The position numbers and the translations under genes were made by a program. From positions 1 through 8,303 of the forward strand of contig JBNJEF010000028.1 in assembly GCA_051745565.1 (NCBI GenBank): DNA of 8,303 nucleotides, read 5' to 3'. Shown in pieces: positions 1 to 6,958 of the stretch (within the stretch, counting starts at the first letter, position 1; the number at the start of each line of letters is the position of its first letter). The notes beneath the pieces are model-generated. The model was not told the DNA's origin, ran no database searches, and saw only the letters and a list, made by a program, of their open reading frames with translations. This stretch comes from SKVL01 sp051745565 (lineage in GTDB: Bacteria > Patescibacteriota > Minisyncoccia > Phycocordibacterales > CSBR16-193).

Positions 1-789
1 CTCAGTCCCAACACAGTGATTCTTTGAATCTACTTTTATTTCACCTTTGTCGTTAAACTCTAACAACCCTTTACTCAAAAAACCGGTTATGGGAACAGAG
101 CCTATCTGAACAAAAATGCCATCAACTTTAATTGATCCCTTTTCTTTGTTCTCTTTAAAAATCACCTCTTCAACGAAATCACTTCCTCTTATCTCTTCTA
201 TCTGCCTATCAGTGAACATCTCTACCCCTTCTTCTTTAGCTTTGTCTACAAGCAAACCCTCGGCATTAATTTTGGAAGTTGCCTCAAAAACGAAAACATC
301 CTTGGCATAACCGGTAAGTTCAATAGCGGATTTCACTCCGGCATCTCCTCCCCCAACCACTATAACCTTCTTTCCTTCAAAGAAAGGCGCATCACAAGTG
401 GTGCAGTAAACAACGCCCTTACCGATAAAATCATTCTCACCCGGCACCCCCAATCTCTTCGCCTTTCTCCCGGATGATACTATGACCGCCTTGGAGTTAA
501 ATTCTTTGTCTTCCGTTTTAGTAATGAAACTTTCTTCATCCTTGCTTAAAGAAACAACGGCTTCCTCCTCTATATTAATATCGTAATTTTTAAGATGTTC
601 TTCAAATTTATTCATCAAGACTGTCCCGGTTATCCGACTTTCTCCGGGCCAATTTTCTATGAATGCCGCCTCGCCGGTCTGCCCTAAAAGATCCTTTGCC
701 ACCATCAATGTCTTTAGTTTTTTGCGAGCGGCATATATACCGGCAGTGATACCGGCCGGGCCTCCTCCAATTATAACCAGATCATACAT
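1..789 (-). CDS. Thioredoxin reductase / AhpF-type flavoprotein disulfide reductase, 3'-truncated by window edge
   Basis: This is a pyridine-nucleotide disulfide oxidoreductase that should move electrons from NAD(P)H through FAD and a redox-active cysteine pair to a thioredoxin- or glutaredoxin-fold partner in the cytoplasm. The window holds the first 263 residues; about 50 C-terminal residues, including the second FAD motif (GD), lie outside. Visible in order: FAD-binding GGGPAG at residues 8-13, a VSSG-PGE stretch at 104-118, the active-site pair C129-T-T-C132-D, the nucleotide-binding GGGDAG at 146-151, and GIFVQIG at 224-230. The region after the second Rossmann motif reads FEATSKINAEG and lacks the HRRxxxR signature of NADPH-dependent TrxB. 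It resembles the matching part of AhpF, which suggests NADH use (inference). The ATG at 789-787 is chosen because an AGAGGA Shine-Dalgarno lies 7 nt upstream and the glutaredoxin gene ends 3 nt before it, implying translational coupling. AhpF normally has an N-terminal thioredoxin-fold domain; this protein starts directly at the FAD motif. Confidence 0.9.
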   Translation of the reverse strand, partial: MYDLVIIGGGPAGITAGIYAARKKLKTLMVAKDLLGQTGEAAFIENWPGESRITGTVLMNKFEEHLKNYDINIEEEAVVSLSKDEESFITKTEDKEFNSKAVIVSSGRKAKRLGVPGENDFIGKGVVYCTTCDAPFFEGKKVIVVGGGDAGVKSAIELTGYAKDVFVFEATSKINAEGLLVDKAKEEGVEMFTDRQIEEIRGSDFVEEVIFKENKEKGSIKVDGIFVQIGSVPITGFLSKGLLEFNDKGEIKVDSKNHCVGTE

Positions 790-792
790 AGA

Positions 793-1029
793 TTATTCCT
801 CTTTCAGTGCTTCTTCTAATTTCTTTTTGTCAAAACCGGCGACTATTTCCTCTCCTATCTGAGTAACCGGTACCATCATCTGACCGGTTTTTTCCTTAAA
901 CTCTTTCTTGATCTCATCACTCTTGGAAACATCAACCTCCTCGTACTCAACACCTTTCTCGTCCAAGAACTTTTTGACCAAAGGACAGAAAGCGCATGTC
1001 GGTGTCGTGTAAACGGTAACTTTTTTCAT
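793..1029 (-). CDS. Glutaredoxin-like (NrdH/YruB-type) thiol-disulfide protein
   Basis: A 78-residue single-domain glutaredoxin, a cytoplasmic dithiol carrier. The fold elements are complete: a first beta strand, the active site C12-A-F-C15 followed by Pro16, a TGQMMVPV segment with the expected cis-proline at P54, then the glycine motif AGFD (64-67) and a C-terminal helix. Length is normal for NrdH/YruB-type small glutaredoxins. It sits between a membrane-anchored thioredoxin-fold gene (37 nt upstream) and the disulfide reductase (3 nt downstream). It is therefore most simply the electron carrier of that reductase, comparable to the Cp9/Cp34 pair of Clostridium pasteurianum. The ATG has no obvious Shine-Dalgarno; the preceding 37 nt are almost pure A/T. 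It could alternatively serve a ribonucleotide reductase (NrdH role), but no nrd gene is visible here. Confidence 0.92.
   Translation of the reverse strand: MKKVTVYTTPTCAFCPLVKKFLDEKGVEYEEVDVSKSDEIKKEFKEKTGQMMVPVTQIGEEIVAGFDKKKLEEALKEE
797..802 (-). promoter_or_regulatory. Ribosome binding site of the reductase gene
   Basis: AGAGGA on the minus strand, 7 nt before the ATG at 789. It lies inside the last codons of the glutaredoxin gene, which supports coupled translation and fixes the reductase start. Confidence 0.6.
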
Positions 1030-1066
1030 AAAGATAAAAATTTAATTTTTAATTTTGACCTTCATA

Positions 1067-1456
1067 TTATAACTTACATCCGGTCTCCTTTGCCAAATTC
1101 TCAGGCGAGCCCCAAGATCTAAAAAGTTCACCTTTTATTTTTACCTCGGGAAGAAAGTCCGTCTTTTTTTCTACTTCACACTTTTCGGTCTCTTCATCCG
1201 TTCCATACCCTGAACAATCAAGGTATATCGGTTTCAAAAGATCCTGACCGCCGTATTCTTTTTCTAGTTCAGCACAAGCCGGACAAGTTACACCTCCATA
1301 AATAGTAACGCCTTCTTTCTTCAAACACTCAATAAATCTTTCTGTCACTTCAGCTCTTTCACTGCTTTCTCCTTTATTCAGAAAAGAAGCGTTCAAAGAC
1401 ACTATCACTATAAGCAATGAACATACTACAATAATTATACTGGCATATTTGCTCAT
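1067..1456 (-). CDS. Membrane-anchored thioredoxin-fold protein (VKOR-partner/DsbA-like), CPAC motif
   Basis: A 129-residue protein with an uncleaved-looking N-terminal membrane segment (about residues 5-24) followed by a small thioredoxin-like domain that should face outside the membrane. The core reads YGGVTCPAC, with the redox pair at C58 and C61. After it come a second cysteine pair, C81 and C93, a FLPEVKI strand with the likely cis-proline P103, and a C-terminal Cys127. The pattern (YG..CPxC..LEKEYG, then DC.., a Pro-containing strand, G-x-L, then SPENLAKETG) matches the thioredoxin-like domain often fused or linked to bacterial VKOR, which forms or isomerises disulfides in exported proteins. 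No VKOR or DsbB gene is in the window. It heads the thiol-redox cluster, 154 nt after the pump gene. The ATG at 1456 is preferred because it gives a short basic lead (MSK) before the hydrophobic helix. The family call is by pattern and the direction of catalysis (oxidase or reductase) is undecided. Confidence 0.8.
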   Translation of the reverse strand: MSKYASIIIVVCSLLIVIVSLNASFLNKGESSERAEVTERFIECLKKEGVTIYGGVTCPACAELEKEYGGQDLLKPIYLDCSGYGTDEETEKCEVEKKTDFLPEVKIKGELFRSWGSPENLAKETGCKL

Positions 1457-1532
1457 AATACTCTATAACAAACTTCAGATATCAAAAAACCCGTAAACAT
1501 TTTGGAGTTTAAAATATAACATATTTAAATTC

Positions 1533-1538
1533 ATTATA
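1533..1538 (-). promoter_or_regulatory. Possible -10 element for the thiol-redox cluster
   Basis: TATAAT on the minus strand inside a very AT-rich stretch, about 77 nt before the start of the thioredoxin-fold gene. No convincing -35 is seen at 16-18 nt, so this is weak evidence. It would give the three redox genes a transcript separate from the efflux operon. Confidence 0.3.
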
Positions 1539-1573
1539 TAAGATAACCCTCTAAGCATCTTTTCTTAGCGTTC

Positions 1574-1590
1574 AAAAAAAACGGTTTTTT
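1574..1590 (-). terminator. Weak candidate terminator after the RND pump gene
   Basis: On the minus strand, 20 nt after the pump stop codon, six A residues, CCG and eight T residues form an A/T-only hairpin ending in a T run. The stem has no G-C pair, so efficiency would be low and readthrough into the redox genes is possible. A second small inverted repeat (CTAAG/CTTAG, 8-nt loop) lies just downstream at 1551-1568. I see no gene in 1457-1610. Confidence 0.25.
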
Positions 1591-1610
1591 CAGAGCACTG
1601 CCTCCTAATA

Positions 1611-4600
1611 CTACTTTCTTTTGCTTGAGAACTTTTGATATAACACCGGAATTACCACTAAGGTCAAAACGGTAGAAAAGAGAAGGCCGAATATAATAGA
1701 GTAGGCCACAGGAGACCATTCAGGACTGGCAAAGACCAAAGGCACTAGAGCGAGAACGGTAGTAACAGTCGTTAGAACAACAGGCCTGAAACGAGATCGG
1801 GCACCTGAAAGTATGGCTTTTTTAAGGTCTTCTCCTGCAAAATATTTTTTATTGATCACATCTATCAAGATTATGGCATTATTTACAACAATACCCACTA
1901 AAGCCACTATACCTATAAAACCCGGAAACGACAGAGGTTGCCTAACAATGGCCAGACCGAAGAATACCCCCGTTAAAGCAAGTGGAACGGTGATCAAAAT
2001 AAAGAATGGTTGCAGATAAGACTTGAACTGCCAGACCATCAAGGTAAATATAAGAAGAACACCTATCAACATGACCTTAAAGAGATCCATAAAGGATTCT
2101 TGGATCTCCTCAACTTCCCCGCCATAAGTTATCTCAACATTAGCTGGCAGATCCTTCTCTTTAATGCTCTCCCTAAAATTGGCAACTATGGACTGAGCAT
2201 TATAACCCGGAGCCACATCTGAAGTTATGGCCAAGAAACGGTCGCCATCACGGTGCTCAATGGAGCTTCTTCCCGGCTTAAGATCAATATCAATAAATGT
2301 ACTCAGTGCAACCGGTCCACGCTGTGTCTGTATGGTCATGCTTTCTATTTCCGAAACATCAACAGCTAAAGACCGCCCCACCGTGTTTCTCTCTTTTCCA
2401 ATATCAGATAAAACCACCAGACCTATTTCCTCTTCCGATATATTCATCTCTGTCGCGGTTCTACCGAAGAGAGAGGTTCTAAGGAAGCCGGCTATATCGG
2501 AAGGATTTAGATCATAGCGCCCCGCAGTGGCTCTATCAATATTTATAACGAACTCCCCGGCGGTTGATTTTATACCGTCGTCAACATTTTCCGTACCTCC
2601 TATTGAGCTTAAAACTCCAGATAGTTCCCTAGCAACTCTTTCCAGCTCATCAAGATCCTCTCCTATTAGATTAATTCTAACCGCGCCCTCGCCTCCCGGA
2701 CCGGCTTCCGGCTGAGAGAATCTTACTTCTGCATCTGAATAGTTTTTAAATGCTTCTCTGTAATCAGCAAGTATTTCCTGACTGGTTAGGTCTCTATTTT
2801 CATTTAGAGTCGCTGTTATACTCCCCCGATTGGAATCTCCGGCTTGTGCCAAGTCTATACTTCCAGCTTCCGAACTCTGACCGATTATGGTCAAAAAGGA
2901 TTCAACATTTCCATCTTGGCGCAACTTCTCTTCTATAGGACTGATAAGATCACTTGTTCTATCAAAAGGAGTTCCCGGCGAAGCTTCAAGGTCAATAAAA
3001 ATAGAGTCAGAATCAGGTGAAGGGAACATATTAACGGACACCACGCCAATAAATGGCAAAGCGACCGCCAATATAAAAAGGAAGGTCACGGAACCCAAGA
3101 GAATGTAAGCCGCTCTTTTGCTCTCCAAGATAAAAGAGAGTTTCTTTCTGTACCAAACCGAAAGACACTCCATCGCTTTTCCTACACCGAAAAGACCAAC
3201 GTCCGTCTTAACGGGGGGTTTCACTAAAAACCTGGTAGCAATGGTCGTTATAAAAACCAAAGCGACAAAAAGAGCGGAAAGTAATACCGCAGAAACAGTA
3301 ATGGGGATACTTTTAATGAACTCTCCCATTATCCCTCCCATTATAAGCATGGGAGCAAACACAAAAACGGTGGTCATGGTACCGGCTATCAGAGGGGCTT
3401 GAAAATCATCTATGGTCTCTTGCGCCGCATCGCATCCGGAAAGACCGGCGGAACGTTTGTTGAAAATACTCTCGGTTACCACTATGGAAGCATCCACCAA
3501 AATACCTAAAGAGAGTATTAAAGAGAAAAGGGTCAGAAAATTAATGGTCAAACCAAAAGCCTCAATAAATACAAACGCCGCTAAAAAAGAAAAAGGCACG
3601 ACCAAACTGGCCTGCAGAGCCTCTCTCCAACCGATAAAAAGAGTCAGGGTCAGAACAATGATAATAATGGTCAGAAAGCCACTGGAAACAAGTGTATTTA
3701 AATCGGAGCGAATAACCTCGGCATCACTCTGAATTATCTCCACCTCAACATCCTCCGGAAAGTTTTCTCTTTGAAGGGCGTCTATCTTCTCTTTAATAGA
3801 GTCGGCTATTGTCAAAATATCCCCCTGTCCACTCTCTTTGAATACCTGCAAAGATACAGTTGCCTTAGGTTGACTCCCTTCAATGCTAAAACGGCTAATG
3901 TTACCCAAAGGAGCAAAACCGTCTTCAACTTCAGCAACATCACTAACAGTTATCAATGCACCACTTTTCTCTAAAACAGGTACGCGACGGATATCCTCTG
4001 CGGAAAGAAGCTTACTATCAAGACGAAGAGTATAAACACTTTCTCCTGTTTCTATTGATCCTATGGGAAGATCAGTGTTCCCTCTTGAAAGGGCTCCGAT
4101 AACCATATCAGGTGTAATAGATAGATCTCTTGATCTTCTCTCATCAAGTCTTATTCTGATCTCTCTCTCGGGAGAGCCCAAGATCGAAACCTGAGAAACA
4201 TCTCTAACAGATTCCAGTTCCTCCTTTAGCTGGTCTGCATAAACCTTTAATTCGGCAGGTTCTGATGGCCCGGCTAAAGCCATTCTCATAATGGGCACAT
4301 CGGAAAAACTTATTTTCCGTATACTTGACTCACCCGCCTCTGCCGGAAAATCGGAACTCGCCCGATCAACACGATCACGAACCTCAGCTGTCATTTCGGA
4401 ACTATCTGCGCTTACATCAAATTGAATAATAACCGTAGAAAGACCCTGCTGAGAACTTGAATCAATATTTTCTATCTCCGTGATCCCCGAAACCTGATTC
4501 TCTATGGGTGTCGTAATAAGATCTTCGACATTCTCCGCTCCGGCCCCGGGAAAAGGTGTCGTTATTACAACTACCGGAATATCAACCTCCGGAGCCGATT

Positions 4601-4715
4601 CTTTAGGCATCTGGATAACAGCCAAAACGCCAAATATCACCAAAGCCACCATTAAAAGATAGGTGATCCTGAAGTTCTCAATAAAGAAATTTACAAATGA
4701 TCTTTTATATTTCAT
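1611..4715 (-). CDS. RND-family multidrug efflux transporter (HAE1/AcrB-like inner-membrane pump)
   Basis: A full-length 1034-residue RND pump, the usual size for the AcrB/HAE1 family, driving proton-coupled export of hydrophobic compounds. The internally duplicated plan is clear: TM1 at about 18-36, a large extracytoplasmic loop (about 37-340), the TM2-TM6 block (about 342-495), TM7 at about 537-560, the second large loop, then the TM8-TM12 block (about 877-1027). Family signatures include FPGAGAENVEDLITTPIE (55-72), a TM4 motif GILVDAS (404-410) and a TM10 motif GIVVNNA (941-947). Relative to AcrB only the first of the two TM4 aspartates is kept (D408; the second is A409) and the TM10 lysine is Asn945, so the proton relay differs from AcrB. 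The start lies 4 nt after the adaptor stop, with AGAGGG 10 nt upstream (4726-4731). It follows the adaptor and TetR genes in one operon. Substrate cannot be read from the sequence; no outer-membrane factor gene is visible. Confidence 0.93.
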   Translation of the reverse strand: MKYKRSFVNFFIENFRITYLLMVALVIFGVLAVIQMPKESAPEVDIPVVVITTPFPGAGAENVEDLITTPIENQVSGITEIENIDSSSQQGLSTVIIQFDVSADSSEMTAEVRDRVDRASSDFPAEAGESSIRKISFSDVPIMRMALAGPSEPAELKVYADQLKEELESVRDVSQVSILGSPEREIRIRLDERRSRDLSITPDMVIGALSRGNTDLPIGSIETGESVYTLRLDSKLLSAEDIRRVPVLEKSGALITVSDVAEVEDGFAPLGNISRFSIEGSQPKATVSLQVFKESGQGDILTIADSIKEKIDALQRENFPEDVEVEIIQSDAEVIRSDLNTLVSSGFLTIIIIVLTLTLFIGWREALQASLVVPFSFLAAFVFIEAFGLTINFLTLFSLILSLGILVDASIVVTESIFNKRSAGLSGCDAAQETIDDFQAPLIAGTMTTVFVFAPMLIMGGIMGEFIKSIPITVSAVLLSALFVALVFITTIATRFLVKPPVKTDVGLFGVGKAMECLSVWYRKKLSFILESKRAAYILLGSVTFLFILAVALPFIGVVSVNMFPSPDSDSIFIDLEASPGTPFDRTSDLISPIEEKLRQDGNVESFLTIIGQSSEAGSIDLAQAGDSNRGSITATLNENRDLTSQEILADYREAFKNYSDAEVRFSQPEAGPGGEGAVRINLIGEDLDELERVARELSGVLSSIGGTENVDDGIKSTAGEFVINIDRATAGRYDLNPSDIAGFLRTSLFGRTATEMNISEEEIGLVVLSDIGKERNTVGRSLAVDVSEIESMTIQTQRGPVALSTFIDIDLKPGRSSIEHRDGDRFLAITSDVAPGYNAQSIVANFRESIKEKDLPANVEITYGGEVEEIQESFMDLFKVMLIGVLLIFTLMVWQFKSYLQPFFILITVPLALTGVFFGLAIVRQPLSFPGFIGIVALVGIVVNNAIILIDVINKKYFAGEDLKKAILSGARSRFRPVVLTTVTTVLALVPLVFASPEWSPVAYSIIFGLLFSTVLTLVVIPVLYQKFSSKRK

Positions 4716-4719
4716 TTTT

Positions 4720-6303
4720 CTATTTCCCTCTTATCTCTACCGACTGCCCACTCCTTACGGAAGAAGTGTCCTCTATTATAAATCCCAGACCCTCAAGGCC
4801 TTCTGTAATGTTGATTCTGTCTCCTTCAACAGAACCCAAGGAAACAGAGACTCTTTTAACCTTTCCTTCTTCTATAGTAAAGACAGCGTTACCGGCACTG
4901 CTAACCTCAACGGCAGAGAGGGGTACCAAGATAGAGTTCTCTTTAGATCCAGTCAAAATATCAGACTCAACATTTTCTCCAACAATTAGATCGTTTTCCT
5001 CATCGTCCACCGTTATCTTCACCTCAACCTGCCCCGTTGCCGGATCAAGTGCTCCGGACATAGCGGTAACCAAACCTTCATATCCGTCACTCACCAAAAC
5101 AAGATCACCAACTGATATTAGACGAGCTTCATTCGGGCTGACTTGAACATTGATGTTTAAAAAGTTCTTATTGATCAAAGACACCATTTCCTGACCGGCG
5201 CCCACATTCTCACCTGAACGAACAGAAACCTTTGACACTGTACCGGAAAAGGGGGCCCTCAGTTCTCGCTTATTCAATTGTGAACGTGCGGCTTCAACTC
5301 TTGCCTCGGCCTGGCGAACCTGGGCCTCTTGAGCTGCGATCTGTTCTTTACGACTCCCCAAACGAGCCATTTCAAGTTCTTCTTTTCTCTGTTTTAGATT
5401 CTCTTGGGCTTTTTTAATAGCCGGCTCTCGATCATCTTTAGCGCTCCTGTAAGCCTCCTTGACTGAGAGATAACCGGCTCCGCGTTCATTGGGAATAGGT
5501 ACTACCCACTCAACGTTATACCTGTTGGCAAAGTTATCCGGAAAGGTAATATACAAGCCACCTTTACCCAAGGGCTGAGGGACTTTGGTACTAACCACTC
5601 CCGTACCAGCCCCTTCCGGTCCTTCATACCTGAAAGAATACCCCGACTGAGTTTGAGATCTGTAAAGAGTTATTTCATACTCACCTTCTTCTCCTTCGTA
5701 AGTACCACTTAAACCAGGTGGTTCTATATTGTCATCTTCTCCTATGTAGATATCCTCATCGGCCAAATATGCACGAAGATCATTATTTAAAAGATTACGT
5801 TTCGCGTTCTCTATCGCCTCTTTGGTGTCTTTCATTACCTTCTCCAGATCCGCCTCAGCTGTCTCCACCGCACTTTCCAAGACCCTTATCTCTCCCTCTA
5901 AACTTCCGGAACGCATATCAGCCAATCGCGCCTCTTGTGATGCCAAACCCGCTTCGGCTTCAGCTAAATTAAGCGCCGCATCTTCAGTGTCAAATGATAC
6001 TAATATCTGACCCGCTGAAACGCTCTGACCTATTGAAACAGGGACACCTCTCACTCTCCCACCCACTTCGGAAGAGAGAATCGCCTGATCTTCCGATTCC
6101 ACCTTTCCGTTAACAGATAACTTGGAGCCGTTCAAACCGAGATCGGAAACTTTTATCAAAGAAACAGAAGTTTTTCTATTCTCTTCTTGAGACGTTTCTC
6201 CGTTATTAGTTGTTGAAGAAAAAGCCCAGAAACCGAAAAATATCAGCATTATAAGAAGTATAGCCAAACCTCCCGCTTTTAAATTGAAATTTTTATTATC
6301 CAT
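4720..6303 (-). CDS. Efflux membrane-fusion protein (HlyD/AcrA-type adaptor) with an inserted beta-rich region
   Basis: The periplasmic-type adaptor of the RND pump, anchored by one N-terminal membrane helix (about residues 12-28 of 527). Domains in order: first half of the lipoyl domain (about 72-107, VGGRVRG...IGQSVSAGQILVSFD), first coiled-coil arm (about 108-172), an insertion of about 120 residues (about 173-292) rich in Gly, Tyr, Glu and short beta-like segments, second coiled-coil arm (about 293-345), second lipoyl half (about 346-378, LRAPFSGTVSKV), beta-barrel (about 380-455) and membrane-proximal domain (to 526). Typical adaptors are about 350-420 residues; the insertion explains the excess. 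I chose the ATG at 6303 rather than a TTG at 6336: it puts a short charged lead directly before the membrane helix, and the TTG has no ribosome site. The gene lies 50 nt after tetR and 4 nt before the pump. Family call is firm; the function of the insertion is unknown. Confidence 0.9.
   Translation of the reverse strand: MDNKNFNLKAGGLAILLIMLIFFGFWAFSSTTNNGETSQEENRKTSVSLIKVSDLGLNGSKLSVNGKVESEDQAILSSEVGGRVRGVPVSIGQSVSAGQILVSFDTEDAALNLAEAEAGLASQEARLADMRSGSLEGEIRVLESAVETAEADLEKVMKDTKEAIENAKRNLLNNDLRAYLADEDIYIGEDDNIEPPGLSGTYEGEEGEYEITLYRSQTQSGYSFRYEGPEGAGTGVVSTKVPQPLGKGGLYITFPDNFANRYNVEWVVPIPNERGAGYLSVKEAYRSAKDDREPAIKKAQENLKQRKEELEMARLGSRKEQIAAQEAQVRQAEARVEAARSQLNKRELRAPFSGTVSKVSVRSGENVGAGQEMVSLINKNFLNINVQVSPNEARLISVGDLVLVSDGYEGLVTAMSGALDPATGQVEVKITVDDEENDLIVGENVESDILTGSKENSILVPLSAVEVSSAGNAVFTIEEGKVKRVSVSLGSVEGDRINITEGLEGLGFIIEDTSSVRSGQSVEIRGK
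4726..4731 (-). promoter_or_regulatory. Ribosome binding site of the RND pump gene
   Basis: AGAGGG on the minus strand, 10 nt before the pump ATG. It lies within the last codons of the adaptor gene, whose TAG stop is only 4 nt from the pump start, so the two genes are probably translationally coupled. Confidence 0.55.
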
Positions 6304-6353
6304 AATAATATCTACTCTTAAACTTAAATAAAACAATAAAACACGCCAAAGGA

Positions 6354-6896
6354 CTATCTATAAGACATTATCAGATCAGCCAACTGAGAAGAGTACTTCT
6401 CAACCGAAGATCGCGATAATTCACATGACCTTCTCAGCATATACATCTGTTGGCTATCTAATAAAAGCTGTGAAACAAAGTCCGGATCTTTAACCTCTTT
6501 TAATTCCAAGTATTCCTTTATCTCTTTATGCATTTTACGGTAAGCACTGATTACCTTCTTTTCAAGTTTAGGATCTGATATCTCAATATTGTTTTTAATA
6601 GCAACCAGCTCCGTACCAATTTGCAAGCCCTTCTTAAGAACCTTCTTTATTACTTCTTTGACTTCTATGGAAGTTTTTGAATTCTTGGCATCATTGAAAA
6701 TATCGGCAACATCTTCCATTACACTAATTAAAACAGTGAAATATATTTCCTCTTTATTGGAAAAGAAGTGGTATAAAGAAGGTTTCTTAATTCCAACAGC
6801 TTCGGCAATATCAGACATAGAAGTACCCCTAAAGCCCTTCTTCCCAAAAAGCTCTTTTGACTCCTCAATTATCTTTTCTTTGGTACTTAAAATCAT
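6354..6896 (-). CDS. TetR/AcrR-family transcriptional regulator, likely repressor of the efflux operon
   Basis: A 180-residue TetR-family dimeric repressor, normal length for the family. The N-terminal DNA-binding domain is clear: IIEESKELFGKKGFRGTSM, then the helix-turn-helix at about 28-47 with the family-typical GIKKPSLYHFFSNKEEI. The remaining residues (about 55-180) form the helical ligand-binding and dimerisation part, which is not conserved enough to name a ligand. It is the first gene of an operon with the adaptor (50 nt downstream) and RND pump, the usual arrangement for locally controlled drug efflux. A palindrome lies 8 nt upstream of its start codon and abuts a strong promoter, so it probably represses its own transcript and with it the pump. 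The start at 6896 fits a predicted transcript of about 16 nt leader, with AGG-containing sequence close to the ATG. Confidence 0.93.
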   Translation of the reverse strand: MILSTKEKIIEESKELFGKKGFRGTSMSDIAEAVGIKKPSLYHFFSNKEEIYFTVLISVMEDVADIFNDAKNSKTSIEVKEVIKKVLKKGLQIGTELVAIKNNIEISDPKLEKKVISAYRKMHKEIKEYLELKEVKDPDFVSQLLLDSQQMYMLRRSCELSRSSVEKYSSQLADLIMSYR

Positions 6897-6901
6897 AAAC
6901 C

Positions 6902-6921
6902 TACCTAACGACCGTTAGATA
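6902..6921. promoter_or_regulatory. Palindromic operator, probable TetR-family binding site
   Basis: The core CTAACG-AC-CGTTAG (6905-6918) is a perfect 6-bp inverted repeat with a 2-nt centre. Allowing one mismatch it extends to 6902-6921. It lies between the -10 element and the tetR start codon and would cover the transcription start, so a bound TetR dimer would block initiation. The assignment to the adjacent regulator is inference from position. Confidence 0.75.
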
Positions 6922-6947
6922 ATAAACGAAGAGATGTCCCGTGTCAA
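6919..6947 (-). promoter_or_regulatory. Sigma-70-type promoter of the tetR-adaptor-pump operon
   Basis: On the minus strand TTGACA (6942-6947), a 17-nt spacer, and TATTAT (6919-6924). This is a perfect -35, optimal spacing and a near-perfect -10. Transcription should start near 6912, inside the adjoining palindrome. Confidence 0.8.
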
Positions 6948-6958
6948 ATTATTAGAGC

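Noticed and set aside
1032..1058. A/T-only palindrome before the glutaredoxin start
   Set aside because: It contains almost no G or C, so a stable hairpin or specific operator is unlikely; it fits simple AT-rich spacer sequence.
1534..1719. Open frame of 61 codons on the minus strand overlapping the 3' end of the pump gene
   Set aside because: It lies in another frame over pump codons and low-complexity intergenic sequence, shows no domain and has no good ribosome site for its start.
1739..1750. Twelve bases AAGGCACTAGAG shared with the proposed insertion-sequence end at 8204-8215
   Set aside because: The copy lies within conserved codons of the RND pump (the LALVPLVF stretch), with no transposase remnant near it, so it is most likely chance.
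4697..5146. Plus-strand open frame of 149 codons
   Set aside because: It is antisense to the adaptor and pump genes, Ser/Thr/Pro-rich as expected from reverse reading, and shows no recognisable domain. Other plus-strand frames within 116-6918 were dismissed for the same reason.
6304..6336. Upstream TTG start that would lengthen the adaptor by 11 residues
   Set aside because: No ribosome site precedes the TTG, and the ATG at 6303 gives a short charged lead directly before the membrane helix.
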